From positions 1-31,564 of the forward strand of contig JAZGFB010000049.1 in the NCBI GenBank assembly GCA_036479015.1: a stretch of DNA of 31,564 bases, written 5' to 3'. The position numbers and the translations under genes were made by a program. Below, piece by piece: positions 25,017 through 31,564 of this stretch. The stretch comes from NVTR01 sp036479015 (GTDB lineage: Bacteria; Pseudomonadota; Alphaproteobacteria; Rhodobacterales; Rhodobacteraceae). How positions within the stretch are numbered: the first letter of the stretch is position 1; each line of letters opens with the position of its first letter. Under the pieces are notes generated by a model. That model saw only the letters and a program-made list of their open reading frames with translations. It did no database searches and was not told the DNA's origin.

Positions 25017-25088
25017 GACTGTGTTTCCTGTGTGTGGCTGCGCATACTGATGCCAAGTTTAGCCATTGCTGCACAGGATACGAGCGCA

Positions 25089-25721
25089 TTAATGTCGCAT
25101 CCCCGGCGGGTGCTTCGGACTAAAATTTTGAAATGCCGTCAACTGTAGTTCAAGTAATCTGGTGCCTTCGAGCTGCAAATCAAAGCTGCGCGCACTAAGC
25201 GACCAGCGCATGGCAAGCCCCTGAATAAGTGTCAGTATAAGATAGGCGGCATCGTCTGGGTCTAGATCGGCGCGAAAGCCACCCCGCGTTATTTCCTGTT
25301 GGATCAGGCCTGATAAAGTACGGTGCCGCCCGGCCATCAACCCGGCAAAAAACCGGCGCAGGCTTTCATTTTCGGCGTGCAACTCGCGTGAAAATAATAT
25401 CGCCGGGATCGCCGGGTTGTTTTGTATAAAGCCAAGCTGGGCGGCAACCTGGGATTTTAGCTGCTGGGCGGGTGATTGGCCTGCGCGCCCGGCGCCCTTG
25501 GCGGCGCCCTGCAACAGTTGGGCAATGCGTTCAGCGACGGACTGCCAGACATCAGACTTCGTTGGAAAGTGGCGAAAAATGGCGGGCTGGGAAATACCGA
25601 TCTTATCCGCAAGGTGCTGCATGGTCAGCCGGTCGGGGCCCAGTTCAGAGGCAATGCCAATCGCGGTGTCGACGATTTCAGATTTTCGTTCGACACCGCT
25701 TTTGCGTTTTCGGGTGGTCAT
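25089..25721 (-). CDS. TetR/AcrR family transcriptional regulator
   Basis: A 210-residue repressor-type protein. Residues about 14-60 form the TetR DNA-binding domain with DRLTMQHLADKIGISQPAIFRHFPTK spanning the helix-turn-helix (only part is quoted here), followed by a helical ligand and dimer domain with no recognisable specificity signature. The N-terminus is very basic (TTRKRKSGVERKS). It lies 46 bases downstream of the cytochrome c'-like gene on the same strand, and the palindromic site at 26271-26292 in front of that gene is the likely operator, so TetR probably represses its own operon. The ligand is unknown. Confidence 0.9.
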   Translation of the reverse strand: MTTRKRKSGVERKSEIVDTAIGIASELGPDRLTMQHLADKIGISQPAIFRHFPTKSDVWQSVAERIAQLLQGAAKGAGRAGQSPAQQLKSQVAAQLGFIQNNPAIPAILFSRELHAENESLRRFFAGLMAGRHRTLSGLIQQEITRGGFRADLDPDDAAYLILTLIQGLAMRWSLSARSFDLQLEGTRLLELQLTAFQNFSPKHPPGMRH

Positions 25722-25767
25722 GTGTTGTGCCTAAGCGTCTGGGAAGCGCATCGGTAGGCGCAAATTG

Positions 25768-26241
25768 CTAGTTGTCTTCCAGCGCAATCCTATAACCGGC
25801 ATGGCACGCCGTACAGGCCCCAAGGATCACGGATAGTTCTTGCAGCAACATGTCCTTATCGCCAAAGTCCCGCGCATTTGCCGCCAGATTATCAAACGCA
25901 GTGTGGGCGGCAAAGCCGTTCTTTTTGAATTGGAGCGGCAGCTTGGCAATTAGGGTTGGGTTTTCGTCCCCCGCCAAAGCCATGCCCACGGATGTGGCAC
26001 TTGCCGCCACTTGCTCCATGTCATCGTTGGCCAAGCCTTCAGTGATCGATTGCACGGCTTCCAGCAATCCGCGCATTTCGCCAAGCACGTGGTCGCGTTC
26101 GCCCGGCGCCAGCAATATCGCCGTGCGGCCATCATCGGCCTGCATTGTGCTGCCCTTAATAAGAAACGTGTAGACACCAAAGGCAAGCGCCAGCGCAAGA
26201 AGGCCGCTAACGGCCCAACATAATGTGCATTTTTTCATCAT
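25768..26241 (-). CDS. Cytochrome c'-like exported or membrane-anchored haem protein
   Basis: A 157-residue protein with an N-terminal hydrophobic segment (about residues 8-28) and a C-terminal haem c site, CTACH at 143-147, directly followed by AGYR. A CxxCH-xxYR motif close to the C-terminus with a four-helix pattern (EMRGLLEAVQSI, LPLQFKKNGFAAHTAFDNLA, LLQELSVILGACTACHAGYR) is the cytochrome c' arrangement. Such proteins bind NO or related gases or take part in electron transfer. No methionine ligand is expected. The N-terminal segment lacks an obvious cleavage site, so it may stay anchored. It is the first gene of a two-gene operon with tetR, preceded by a palindromic operator. Confidence 0.82.
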   Translation of the reverse strand: MMKKCTLCWAVSGLLALALAFGVYTFLIKGSTMQADDGRTAILLAPGERDHVLGEMRGLLEAVQSITEGLANDDMEQVAASATSVGMALAGDENPTLIAKLPLQFKKNGFAAHTAFDNLAANARDFGDKDMLLQELSVILGACTACHAGYRIALEDN

Positions 26242-26270
26242 GGGTGAGAACCTTGTTGAGGGAAATTAAA

Positions 26271-26292
26271 TAAGTTAGTAAGTGCTAACTTA
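26271..26292. promoter_or_regulatory. Probable TetR operator before the cytochrome c'-like gene
   Basis: Perfect inverted repeat TAAGTTAG (26271-26278) and CTAACTTA (26285-26292) with a six-base spacer, 29 bases before the ATG at 26241. On the minus strand a TTGACT hexamer (26303-26298) lies just upstream, and the palindrome covers the following spacer and -10 region. A TetR gene is in the same operon, so autorepression is the likely use. Confidence 0.7.
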
Positions 26293-26303
26293 ACCCAAGT
26301 CAA

Positions 26304-26708
26304 CTGTGGTGTCGGTATTACAGCCACATTGGACGTATGACCGGTGGTACCCCATGGTATTTAAGAGCTGCGGGCATCGCGCTGGCCTTGCCTGCCAGGT
26401 CGCGCTGAACGGCGGGGTGCAGCGTGGTGGCATCAAGATTGTGGGCCCGGTGTGATCCCAGGGTTTTGCGCCGCACTGCGTGCGTCGCGGGGTGATTTTT
26501 CTGCGAAAAATCGAATGCCTCCGGCGGGGATATTTGTAGAAAAATGATGCCCGCTGGCTTTAGGCACCGCCTTATATGAGAGGATCGGGTGACCAAAGGC
26601 TGGCACAGGGGCCATGAAAAATCTGTCAAATCAAATCGCGCCATACCCACATCCCTTGGTGTGCAAATGTGAGCCAGAAAATAGCAAGATTGGTAATGTC
26701 TTTAAGGG
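26304..26708. other. Intergenic stretch between the cytochrome c'-like operon and lipB
   Basis: About 400 bases with no gene I can support. It contains the plus-strand copy B of the dispersed 34-bp element. A 110-codon minus-strand open frame crosses most of it, but its protein has no recognisable motif. A small inverted repeat, TTTTT-CTGCG-AAAAA, lies just before the element. Confidence 0.5.
26515..26548 (+). repeat. Dispersed 34-bp intergenic element, copy B
   Basis: Matches the minus-strand sequence of 40-7 at 31 of 34 bases, with the invariant core GCGGGGATATTTGT and the flanks ATGCCTCC and AATGAT. The shorter core GGCGGGGATATTT also occurs at 3638-3650. It lies in a gene-free stretch. 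Confidence 0.65.
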
Positions 26709-27365
26709 TCAGGCCCGCTGGGTGAAGACCTGTTCAAAGGTATTTTTCAGCGCCTTATCCACATCCGCCATGGAGACGTTTAGGCCTAGGTCTACCAGGC
26801 TGGTGACGCCGTGCTCTTGAATGCCGCAGGGGATGATGCCGCCGTAGTGGCCAAGGTCGGGATCGACATTAATGGAAATACCATGAAAGCTGACCCACTT
26901 TTTCAGGCGAATGCCCACGGCTGCGATCTTATCTTCGCGCGGTGTTCCGTCGGCATTTGGCGGCAGGTCAGGGCGCACAACCCAAACCCCGACGCGGCCC
27001 GTGCGGCGCTCACCCATAACGCCAAACTCTGCCAGTGTGGCGATCACCCAATTCTCTAACTGGCGCACAAATTTGCGCACATCGCGCCCGCGCGCACCCA
27101 CATCCAGCATGGTATAGGCCACCCTCTGTCCGGGGCCGTGATAGGTGTATTGGCCGCCGCGCCCGGTTTTAAAAACCGGCAATAGATCTGGGTCAACCAG
27201 ATCAGCAATATTTGCGCTGGTTCCGGCTGTGTATAGTGGCGGGTGTTCCACCAGCCAGATCAGCTCATTGGCCGTGCCAGCCGCAATACCCTTTGCCCGG
27301 TTTTCCATAAATTCAACTGCGGCCGGGTAGGGTGTTAAACCGTCTGCAATTTCCCAGTTTTCCAT
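26709..27365 (-). CDS. lipB: Octanoyl-[acyl carrier protein]:protein N-octanoyltransferase
   Basis: Transfers the octanoyl group from ACP to lipoyl domains of 2-oxoacid dehydrogenases and the glycine cleavage H protein; LipA then adds sulfur. The 218-residue protein shows the LipB motifs LIWLVEHPPLYTAGTSA, GRGGQYTYHGPGQ, the catalytic lysine in AAVGIRLKKWVSFHG, GISINVDPDL and the catalytic cysteine in IIPCGIQEHGVTSL. Length and residue order are normal. It is divergent from the peptidoglycan-binding gene at 27473. No partner gene such as lipA is in the window. Confidence 0.96.
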   Translation of the reverse strand: MENWEIADGLTPYPAAVEFMENRAKGIAAGTANELIWLVEHPPLYTAGTSANIADLVDPDLLPVFKTGRGGQYTYHGPGQRVAYTMLDVGARGRDVRKFVRQLENWVIATLAEFGVMGERRTGRVGVWVVRPDLPPNADGTPREDKIAAVGIRLKKWVSFHGISINVDPDLGHYGGIIPCGIQEHGVTSLVDLGLNVSMADVDKALKNTFEQVFTQRA

Positions 27366-27472
27366 GCTTTGATACTTTCACATTTTGGCCCGGAAAAAAT
27401 TTATTTGTCCGATGTGGTTATTTGCCTATGATTGCGGCAATTGACAAATATTTATTTTTTAGGAGGTTCGCT

Positions 27473-28705
27473 ATGATTATCAAACGAAACCTGTTGGCCG
27501 GAATTGCCCTTAGCCTGGCATTGGGGCCACTGCCTGCGGCGGCAAACAATCATGGGCTGTTGCCGGGGCTGATTATTGGTGGGATCATTGGCAGCGAGCT
27601 GCAGCGCAACAGCGGAAAAAACCGCCCCCAAGTGCGGCGTTCACAACTGCCAAGCACGACACAGGGCCAGCAAATTCAAACCTCGCTGAACTATTTTGGA
27701 TTTCCTGCGGGGGTAGTTGACGGCCAACTTGGACGCAAATCGCGGCTGGCGATGTCAGGTTATCAGGCCCATATGGGATTTCCGGTCACCGGCCAGCTGA
27801 CGGTTATTGAACGGGATTTTTTGATTAGCTCCTATGAGCGTGCAATAATTGGTGGCGCGGCAACGGCGCAATTGCTGGCCACCAGCCCGAACGGCCCCCG
27901 GGGCCTGTTGACGGTTTACCGAGACGAATTAAGCGGCGTGGGGGCGGCTACCAACCAGCTGACAGTTTTGCAAACCGAACCTGAGGCAGATACCGCCTTG
28001 CCAGATTTCTTTGGCGGCAACGGCGCGGTGTCGCTGGCCTCGCAATGCAATAAGGTCAGCCTGCTGACCAGCAGCAATGGTGGCTTTACCACCGAGGCTT
28101 CGATGGTTGATCCGGTGTTCACCCTGAACGAACAGCTTTGCCTGGCCCGCACCTACGCGATTGCCCAAGGCGAAGATCTGGCCCGCAAGGTGCAGGGTTT
28201 CACACCCCAGCAAATCGCGGCGCAATGCGAAACATTCGGCCCGGCGATGCGCGACTATGTAAGCGCCCTGTCGCTAAAGCCCATGGACGGGGTGATGCAG
28301 GATGTCAGCGGGTTTGTGCTGCAGACAGGAATGTCCCCGGCGCAATTGTCGGGCACAGCCCGGATCTGCCTGTCAGTTGGGTATCGTACTGACAATTTGG
28401 ACGTGGCCATTGGTTCAGCGCTGTTGCTGGCAGTGCTGGGCGACAAACCTTACGGCGAAGTGATCGGCCACCATCTGGGGCTGGGCTATGGCACCACCGA
28501 ACGGCCAGATCTGGCGCTTGCCTGGTACGAACTGGGCCTGGATGCAATTGACAATGGTGCCGAGGCGGTTTTCGCCCCCGGTCAGCCAGAGCGCATTGCG
28601 CTGATCCGCAAGGCGGCGTTTTCAATGAACGGGCAGGGGGCCACCCAGGGGGGCAACGGCTTGCAACCCGTGGCGCTGCCTGATTTTTCCAGCGATGGTG
28701 GATGA
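27473..28705 (+). CDS. Exported protein with PG_binding_1 domain
   Basis: A 410-residue protein starting at the ATG at 27473, which has a perfect AGGAGG six bases upstream; the open frame runs further back to 27332 but those residues overlap lipB and are not needed. A signal peptide covers about residues 1-24 (LAGIALSLALGPLPAAA), followed by a glycine-rich GLIIGGIIGSE segment. Residues about 60-120 look like a peptidoglycan-binding domain 1 repeat (QIQTSLNYFGFPAGVVDGQLGRKSRLAMSGYQ in part). The remaining 280 residues have no recognised catalytic motif, though three or four cysteines are spread through them. A cell-envelope structural or binding role is inferred. A hairpin follows at 28712-28739. 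Confidence 0.85.
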   Translation: MIIKRNLLAGIALSLALGPLPAAANNHGLLPGLIIGGIIGSELQRNSGKNRPQVRRSQLPSTTQGQQIQTSLNYFGFPAGVVDGQLGRKSRLAMSGYQAHMGFPVTGQLTVIERDFLISSYERAIIGGAATAQLLATSPNGPRGLLTVYRDELSGVGAATNQLTVLQTEPEADTALPDFFGGNGAVSLASQCNKVSLLTSSNGGFTTEASMVDPVFTLNEQLCLARTYAIAQGEDLARKVQGFTPQQIAAQCETFGPAMRDYVSALSLKPMDGVMQDVSGFVLQTGMSPAQLSGTARICLSVGYRTDNLDVAIGSALLLAVLGDKPYGEVIGHHLGLGYGTTERPDLALAWYELGLDAIDNGAEAVFAPGQPERIALIRKAAFSMNGQGATQGGNGLQPVALPDFSSDGG

Positions 28706-28711
28706 GTTTCA

Positions 28712-28739
28712 GGCGGGCATGTTATGTGGCATGCCCGCC
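28712..28739. terminator. Hairpin between convergent genes
   Basis: Perfect 10-bp inverted repeat GGCGGGCATG (28712-28721) and CATGCCCGCC (28730-28739) with an eight-base loop, six bases after the stop of the peptidoglycan-binding gene and before the convergent LytTR gene's stop at 28773. There is no strong T-run on either strand, but the site could end transcription from both sides. Confidence 0.6.
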
Positions 28740-28772
28740 CTCAGCAATATCACGGGCATTTTCGAATGAAAC

Positions 28773-29546
28773 TTAGCCCTGAAACCAACCGGCTTGTTTC
28801 AGGTGTTTGATATACGTGCGGCTGACCGGGATCTCGCGCCCATCGCTTAATGTTAGCACGCCCTTATCACCCAGCCGCGTGGCGCTTTTAATTCTGCTAG
28901 ATGCTACCCAATGGGAACGATGTACCTGTAGACCGGGTATGTTTTGAACCTCTGAAATTGCGTCCCTAAGGCGCATCAGAACCATGCTGGTGCCTTTGGT
29001 AGTGGTCACATTTACATAATGATCTTGTACCGACAATGAAATGACGGGCCCGCGTTTGACCGGCGACAGGCGCGAAAGAAGCGGTGTTTCTGTTTGTGCC
29101 TTTGCGTGCGGTTTTTGGTCGCCAATGGCGGACAACAAAGCCGACACCACCAGGGAAATGACCATTGTGTCGGCGAACATACCCACCACATAGTAATTTG
29201 AAAATGGTGATAGGCCCAGTGCCACCCAGTTGAGAAGCAACAGCAAAATGCACACCCCGACACCTGTGGCTGCGCCCGAAGCCAGAACAAACCCCCAGTC
29301 CCACCGCCGTTTTCGTGGTAGTATGTGAAATAGGGCTGCATGGACAAACGCACCGGTGGCGAATGTGCTGGTCGCAATAATGATCCAATAGACAATGCGC
29401 GGCCCAAATGGCATCAGGTTCAGCGTATCAAATGGCCCCGACAAGCCCAGAATAAACCCCACAGCGATGATCGCCGCCCAAAGCTTAACAGAACTAAAAT
29501 CATGCCGCAGTTCACGAAGCGCCAGGTGCAGGACATTGTTTTTCAC
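28773..29546 (-). CDS. Membrane-bound LytTR-domain transcriptional regulator
   Basis: A 257-residue protein with four predicted membrane helices in the first 150 residues (LWAAIIAVGFILGLSG, IVYWIIIATSTFATGAF, WGFVLASGAATGVGVCILLLLL and MVISLVVSALLSAIG), then a C-terminal LytTR DNA-binding domain (about 165-255) with VISLSVQDHYVNVTTTKG, LRDAISEVQNIPGLQVHRSHWVA in part and GREIPVSRTYIKHLKQAGW. LytTR regulators normally sit behind a receiver domain; here DNA binding is fused to a membrane sensor, so it may act from the membrane without a kinase. Its neighbour at 29641 is a divergent membrane protein, a possible target or partner. Confidence 0.88.
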   Translation of the reverse strand: MKNNVLHLALRELRHDFSSVKLWAAIIAVGFILGLSGPFDTLNLMPFGPRIVYWIIIATSTFATGAFVHAALFHILPRKRRWDWGFVLASGAATGVGVCILLLLLNWVALGLSPFSNYYVVGMFADTMVISLVVSALLSAIGDQKPHAKAQTETPLLSRLSPVKRGPVISLSVQDHYVNVTTTKGTSMVLMRLRDAISEVQNIPGLQVHRSHWVASSRIKSATRLGDKGVLTLSDGREIPVSRTYIKHLKQAGWFQG

Positions 29547-29640
29547 GTTGTTTTCGCCCCTGTCTGCGTAGTCCCTGTGGTTCAGCCAAACGAAACGATC
29601 CAGTTAGCATCCAACCTTCAATAGAACAGAAGAATTGGAA

Positions 29641-30141
29641 ATGACAATGTTTGAACCCTTGGTGACTGCCCCGCTGGAAATTCAGCTTCATGTGGCTTTC
29701 GCAATGATGTCAATTTTGCTTGGGCCGCTGGCTTTGTTTCGCAAGCGCCGCGATTGGGTGCATAAAACGCTGGGGTATGTTTGGGTTTGGATGATGGCAC
29801 TGACGGCGCTTTCGTCAATGTTTATCATGGAAGTACGCTCATTTGGGCCGTTCAGCATTATCCACCTGCTGTCATTGTTGACATTCTGGGGGCTGTTTCG
29901 CGGTGTAAGGTTTGCACTGCACCGCAATATACCGGCCCACAGGGCCACAATGCAAAACATGTATTTTTGGGCCCTTGGCATTGCCGGCATATTATCATTC
30001 CTGCCAGGCCGGATCATGAGCCGGATATTCGCGACCCAAGGAAATGACATGGATATTATGCTGATTGCATCCAGCGTGGCCGTTGCTTTCGGGATCATTC
30101 GGTATGTTAGCAGCCGTCCCAAACCGCTTGGCCGGTCATAG
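29641..30141 (+). CDS. DUF2306-like membrane protein
   Basis: A 166-residue, mostly hydrophobic protein with four or five predicted membrane helices. It shows the histidine-containing pattern of DUF2306 proteins: LQLHVAF-like start (IQLHVAFAMMSILLGPLALF), VHKTLGYVWVWMMALTALSS, FSIIHLLSLLTFW and PAHRATMQNMYFWALG. The regularly placed histidines within or beside helices suggest metal or haem binding, which is inference. An in-frame TTG at 29635 would add two residues; the ATG at 29641 is preferred. It is divergent from the LytTR regulator with about 94 bases between them, a usual regulator-target layout. Confidence 0.75.
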   Translation: MTMFEPLVTAPLEIQLHVAFAMMSILLGPLALFRKRRDWVHKTLGYVWVWMMALTALSSMFIMEVRSFGPFSIIHLLSLLTFWGLFRGVRFALHRNIPAHRATMQNMYFWALGIAGILSFLPGRIMSRIFATQGNDMDIMLIASSVAVAFGIIRYVSSRPKPLGRS

Positions 30142-30233
30142 TTGGGCATTAATTTTGGCGGAAAATGAAATGAAACTGGGCTTCACAAATTTAGATCCAT
30201 TCGCTAATAAGCGGATTACCAAGTCTAGACAGT

Positions 30234-30319
30234 GCGGTCGTGGCGGAATGGTAGACGCGCAGCGTTGAGGTCGCTGTGGGGTAACACCCGTGGAAGTTCG
30301 AGTCTTCTCGACCGCACCA
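30234..30319 (+). tRNA. tRNA-Leu(GAG)
   Basis: Cloverleaf read from sequence: acceptor stem GCGGTCG (30234-30240) pairs fully with CGACCGC (30309-30315); D-arm GCG-GAATGGTAGA-CGC; anticodon stem CAGCG/CGCTG around loop TTGAGGT with anticodon GAG at 30267-30269; a long variable arm (type II tRNA, TGGGGTAACACCCG region); T-arm GGAAG-TTCGAGT-CTTCT; discriminator A and an encoded CCA (30317-30319). Anticodon GAG reads CUC/CUU leucine codons. tRNA-Leu 3' ends are common integration sites, and phage-type genes follow. Confidence 0.95.
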
Positions 30320-30545
30320 GAATATTTTGTAATATACTGTTTTACTTACATAAAGTTGTAGTTGATATTTTCAGACCCCCGTTTGGACCACCTTTATTTA
30401 TGTGCAGCGACACTCCGCTATGTGCATAAATGATACGTCAAAATAGTTACTTGGCACCTCCAATCAGAAACGGCTAATGTTTCCTGGCCTTGGTATTGTC
30501 GTAACCTAGGGCATCGCGATGCTCTTCAATCATGGAGAGATCGAG
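30320..30545. other. AT-rich gap between tRNA-Leu and the AlpA-like gene
   Basis: About 225 bases without a gene. It is clearly more AT-rich than the rest of the window. It holds a direct repeat TATGTGCA at 30399-30406 and 30419-30426 (20 bases apart, two helical turns), flanked by ATTTATG and CATAAAT. This could be a binding site for a phage-type regulator. No integrase gene and no second copy of the tRNA 3' end is seen. Confidence 0.4.
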
Positions 30546-30743
30546 ATGCGGATACTTTCAAAACGCCAGCTCAAGGAGATGGTTTTGTATTCACCACAAC
30601 ACGTAGCCAGACTGGAAAAGGCCGGGACGTTCCCTCAGCGGATACAACTCGGCCCCAACAGGGTGGGATGGGTTGAGGATGAAGTGCTGGACTGGCTTCA
30701 GAAACGGTTGGATTGTCGCGAAATACCTGACCGACACTCCTGA
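30546..30743 (+). CDS. AlpA-like phage/island transcriptional regulator
   Basis: A 65-residue winged-helix protein of the AlpA/MerR-like excisionase type: ILSKRQLKEMVLYSPQHVARLEKAGTFPQRIQLG in part forms the helix-turn-helix with the family's RLEKAGTFPxR turn, then RVGWVEDEVLDWLQKRL is the characteristic W-x-E-x-E-V-x-x-W ending. Such proteins switch integrase or excision genes in prophages and integrative elements. The ATG at 30546 has GGAGAG six bases upstream; a longer frame from 30519 is less likely. Its position just after tRNA-Leu marks the edge of an integrated element or its remnant. No integrase is found in the remaining window. Confidence 0.85.
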   Translation: MRILSKRQLKEMVLYSPQHVARLEKAGTFPQRIQLGPNRVGWVEDEVLDWLQKRLDCREIPDRHS

Positions 30744-31003
30744 AAAGGAGCAGGGTGGCTGGGCGTGCACAGTCCGGTCACCCAACTTGGTTGAAAACGC
30801 CTAAGCCACCATCACGCTAGGCGGACCACTTTTGCTCCACCACACTGGCAAGTTTTTGCTTCGCCGTTGAGACGGCTCTTGGCCGCAATTTGAGTATCCG
30901 ACACCAAATTACTGTTTTCCATCTTGGCAGACATTTTGGGATGGTTTGTGAATGGCGCGGATATGGGGAGAGCAGACACTTGACTACGTGCGCAGTGCAA
31001 TTG

Positions 31004-31366
31004 CTAATTCCCAGCGAAATCGAGGCCAACTCGGGTTAGGGCACCGCCTAATCTATGGATTAGGTTCAGCGCATACTCATATCGGAGATGGGCAATTATT
31101 TGGACATCGTGCCTGTTCAAAATAAAAACTTTGGTTTCCCCATCATTACCGTCCGGCTGAAATTCTTCGGCCCGCGAAACGGTAAGCTGCATTTCACCGT
31201 GGAAAATGCCTTTATTTTCAGCATAAAAAACTTCAAGTTCCGGCATCGCATTGGCTTCTTTAATGACGGTAAAAACGTCAACAGAACCGTCTGATTTAAG
31301 AAAAATATGCCCATTTCTTTGAACGTATTTTGGCAACTTGTCTTTTTCTAGCGGATGTAATTTCAT
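31004..31366 (-). CDS. Hypothetical protein, possibly interrupted at its 5' end
   Basis: An unrecognised protein of 120 residues from the ATG at 31366. The open frame continues to 31462, adding 32 residues, the first seven of which are encoded by what looks like an insertion-sequence end (from 31441). The real N-terminus is therefore uncertain and may have been cut by the insertion. The sequence is charged and mixed (KLHPLEKDKLPKYVQRNG, VFTVIKEANAMPELEVFYAE, KVFILNRHDVQIIAHLRYEYAL), with no membrane segment or known motif. Base composition is AT-richer than the core genes, fitting acquired DNA. No ribosome site is evident before either start. I do not assign a function. Confidence 0.45.
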   Translation of the reverse strand: MKLHPLEKDKLPKYVQRNGHIFLKSDGSVDVFTVIKEANAMPELEVFYAENKGIFHGEMQLTVSRAEEFQPDGNDGETKVFILNRHDVQIIAHLRYEYALNLIHRLGGALTRVGLDFAGN

Positions 31367-31440
31367 CGCATTAAAACGAAGTCTACCATCTTTGACTGTT
31401 CGTTTTTGTTCTGGCCCAGTATCGCATGCTGGTGAGACAC

Positions 31441-31564
31441 TGACCTGCCCCTGAATTGTCATCCGACTTGAACCAGAGCCTTTTGGGTTGATACGCCATT
31501 TGGCGCAAGTTTAGCAACCGACTGTCGCGCGGAGCTTTCATGTGGCGCAGCGGTGCAGTCGGTT
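31441..31564 (+). mobile_element. Possible end of an IS3-type insertion sequence (partial)
   Basis: From 31441 the sequence begins TGACCTGCCCCTGAATTG, and starts of the form TGA-CTGCCCC are typical of terminal inverted repeats in the IS3 superfamily (recalled, not searched). It interrupts the frame of the hypothetical gene. No transposase reading frame is visible because the window ends 124 bases later. An inverted repeat, AACCGACTG (31516-31524) and CAGTCGGTT (31556-31564), closes the window. Confidence 0.35.

Noticed and set aside
26318..26650. 110-codon minus-strand open frame downstream of lipB.
   Set aside because: It has no recognisable motif or ribosome site and runs through the dispersed element and other non-coding-looking sequence.
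27332..27472. Upstream extension of the peptidoglycan-binding protein.
   Set aside because: The ATG at 27473 has a perfect AGGAGG and opens a proper signal peptide; the extension overlaps lipB.
30744..31003. Short minus-strand frames (62 and 70 codons) after the AlpA-like gene.
   Set aside because: They overlap each other, lack motifs and ribosome sites, and cannot be supported as genes; the 260-base stretch shows nothing else I can name.
1..31564. CRISPR arrays, toxin-antitoxin pairs or a defence island.
   Set aside because: No regularly spaced repeats and no recognisable effector or antitoxin genes were seen on either strand.

Overview
The window looks like a chromosomal segment of an alphaproteobacterium of the family Rhodobacteraceae (roseobacter-type). 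The evidence is the gene content (glyQ, a small membrane-anchored protein and glyS in a row; folB-folP-glmM; an aa3-type ctaD followed by a DUF2244 gene), the moderately GC-rich coding sequence, and intergenic copies of a GCGGGGATATTT motif that I associate with this family. No species can be named from the sequence alone.

Layout, left to right. 1-6.3 kb (+): glycyl-tRNA synthetase alpha and beta subunits with a small membrane-anchored protein between them, then a pyruvate-phosphate-dikinase-like protein whose ATP-grasp residues look degenerate. 6.5-8.7 kb: a secreted SleB-type cell wall hydrolase (+) convergent with an ABC-F ATPase (-). 9.0-12.3 kb (+): folB (with an extra C-terminal domain), folP and glmM, tightly packed. 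12.2-14.3 kb (-): an EamA transporter and ilvC, with a strong terminator between them. 14.4-16.5 kb (+): two overlapping Lrp/AsnC regulators divergent from ilvC across a palindromic site, then a class V aminotransferase. 16.5-17.9 kb: a HAD pyrimidine 5'-nucleotidase (-) and a GntR/FCD regulator (+) with TTGCAA operator-like repeats. 17.9-21.1 kb (-): a membrane GT2 glycosyltransferase carrying an MshEN-like N-terminus, and carA. 21.2-25.0 kb: yqeY (+), then on the minus strand a PEBP-like secreted protein, DUF2244, ctaD and a class I cytochrome c. 25.1-26.3 kb (-): a cytochrome c'-like protein and a TetR regulator, with a palindromic operator in front. 26.7-30.1 kb: lipB (-), a peptidoglycan-binding exported protein (+), a membrane LytTR regulator (-) and a DUF2306 membrane protein (+). 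30.2 kb to the end: tRNA-Leu(GAG), then a lower-GC accessory edge with an AlpA-like phage regulator, an orphan ORF and what looks like one end of an insertion sequence.

Most of the window is core metabolism: translation, folate, amino-sugar and branched-chain amino acid synthesis, pyrimidine synthesis, lipoylation and respiration. I did not find a multi-gene defence system, CRISPR array or clear new operon-scale system. The best leads are single-gene or regulatory: the PPDK homologue with an apparently dead nucleotide site, a FolB fused to what looks like a degenerate amino-acid-kinase domain, the MshEN-GT2 fusion, a dispersed 34-bp element, a terminator-like hairpin inside the start of the DUF2244 gene, and the tRNA-Leu island edge.
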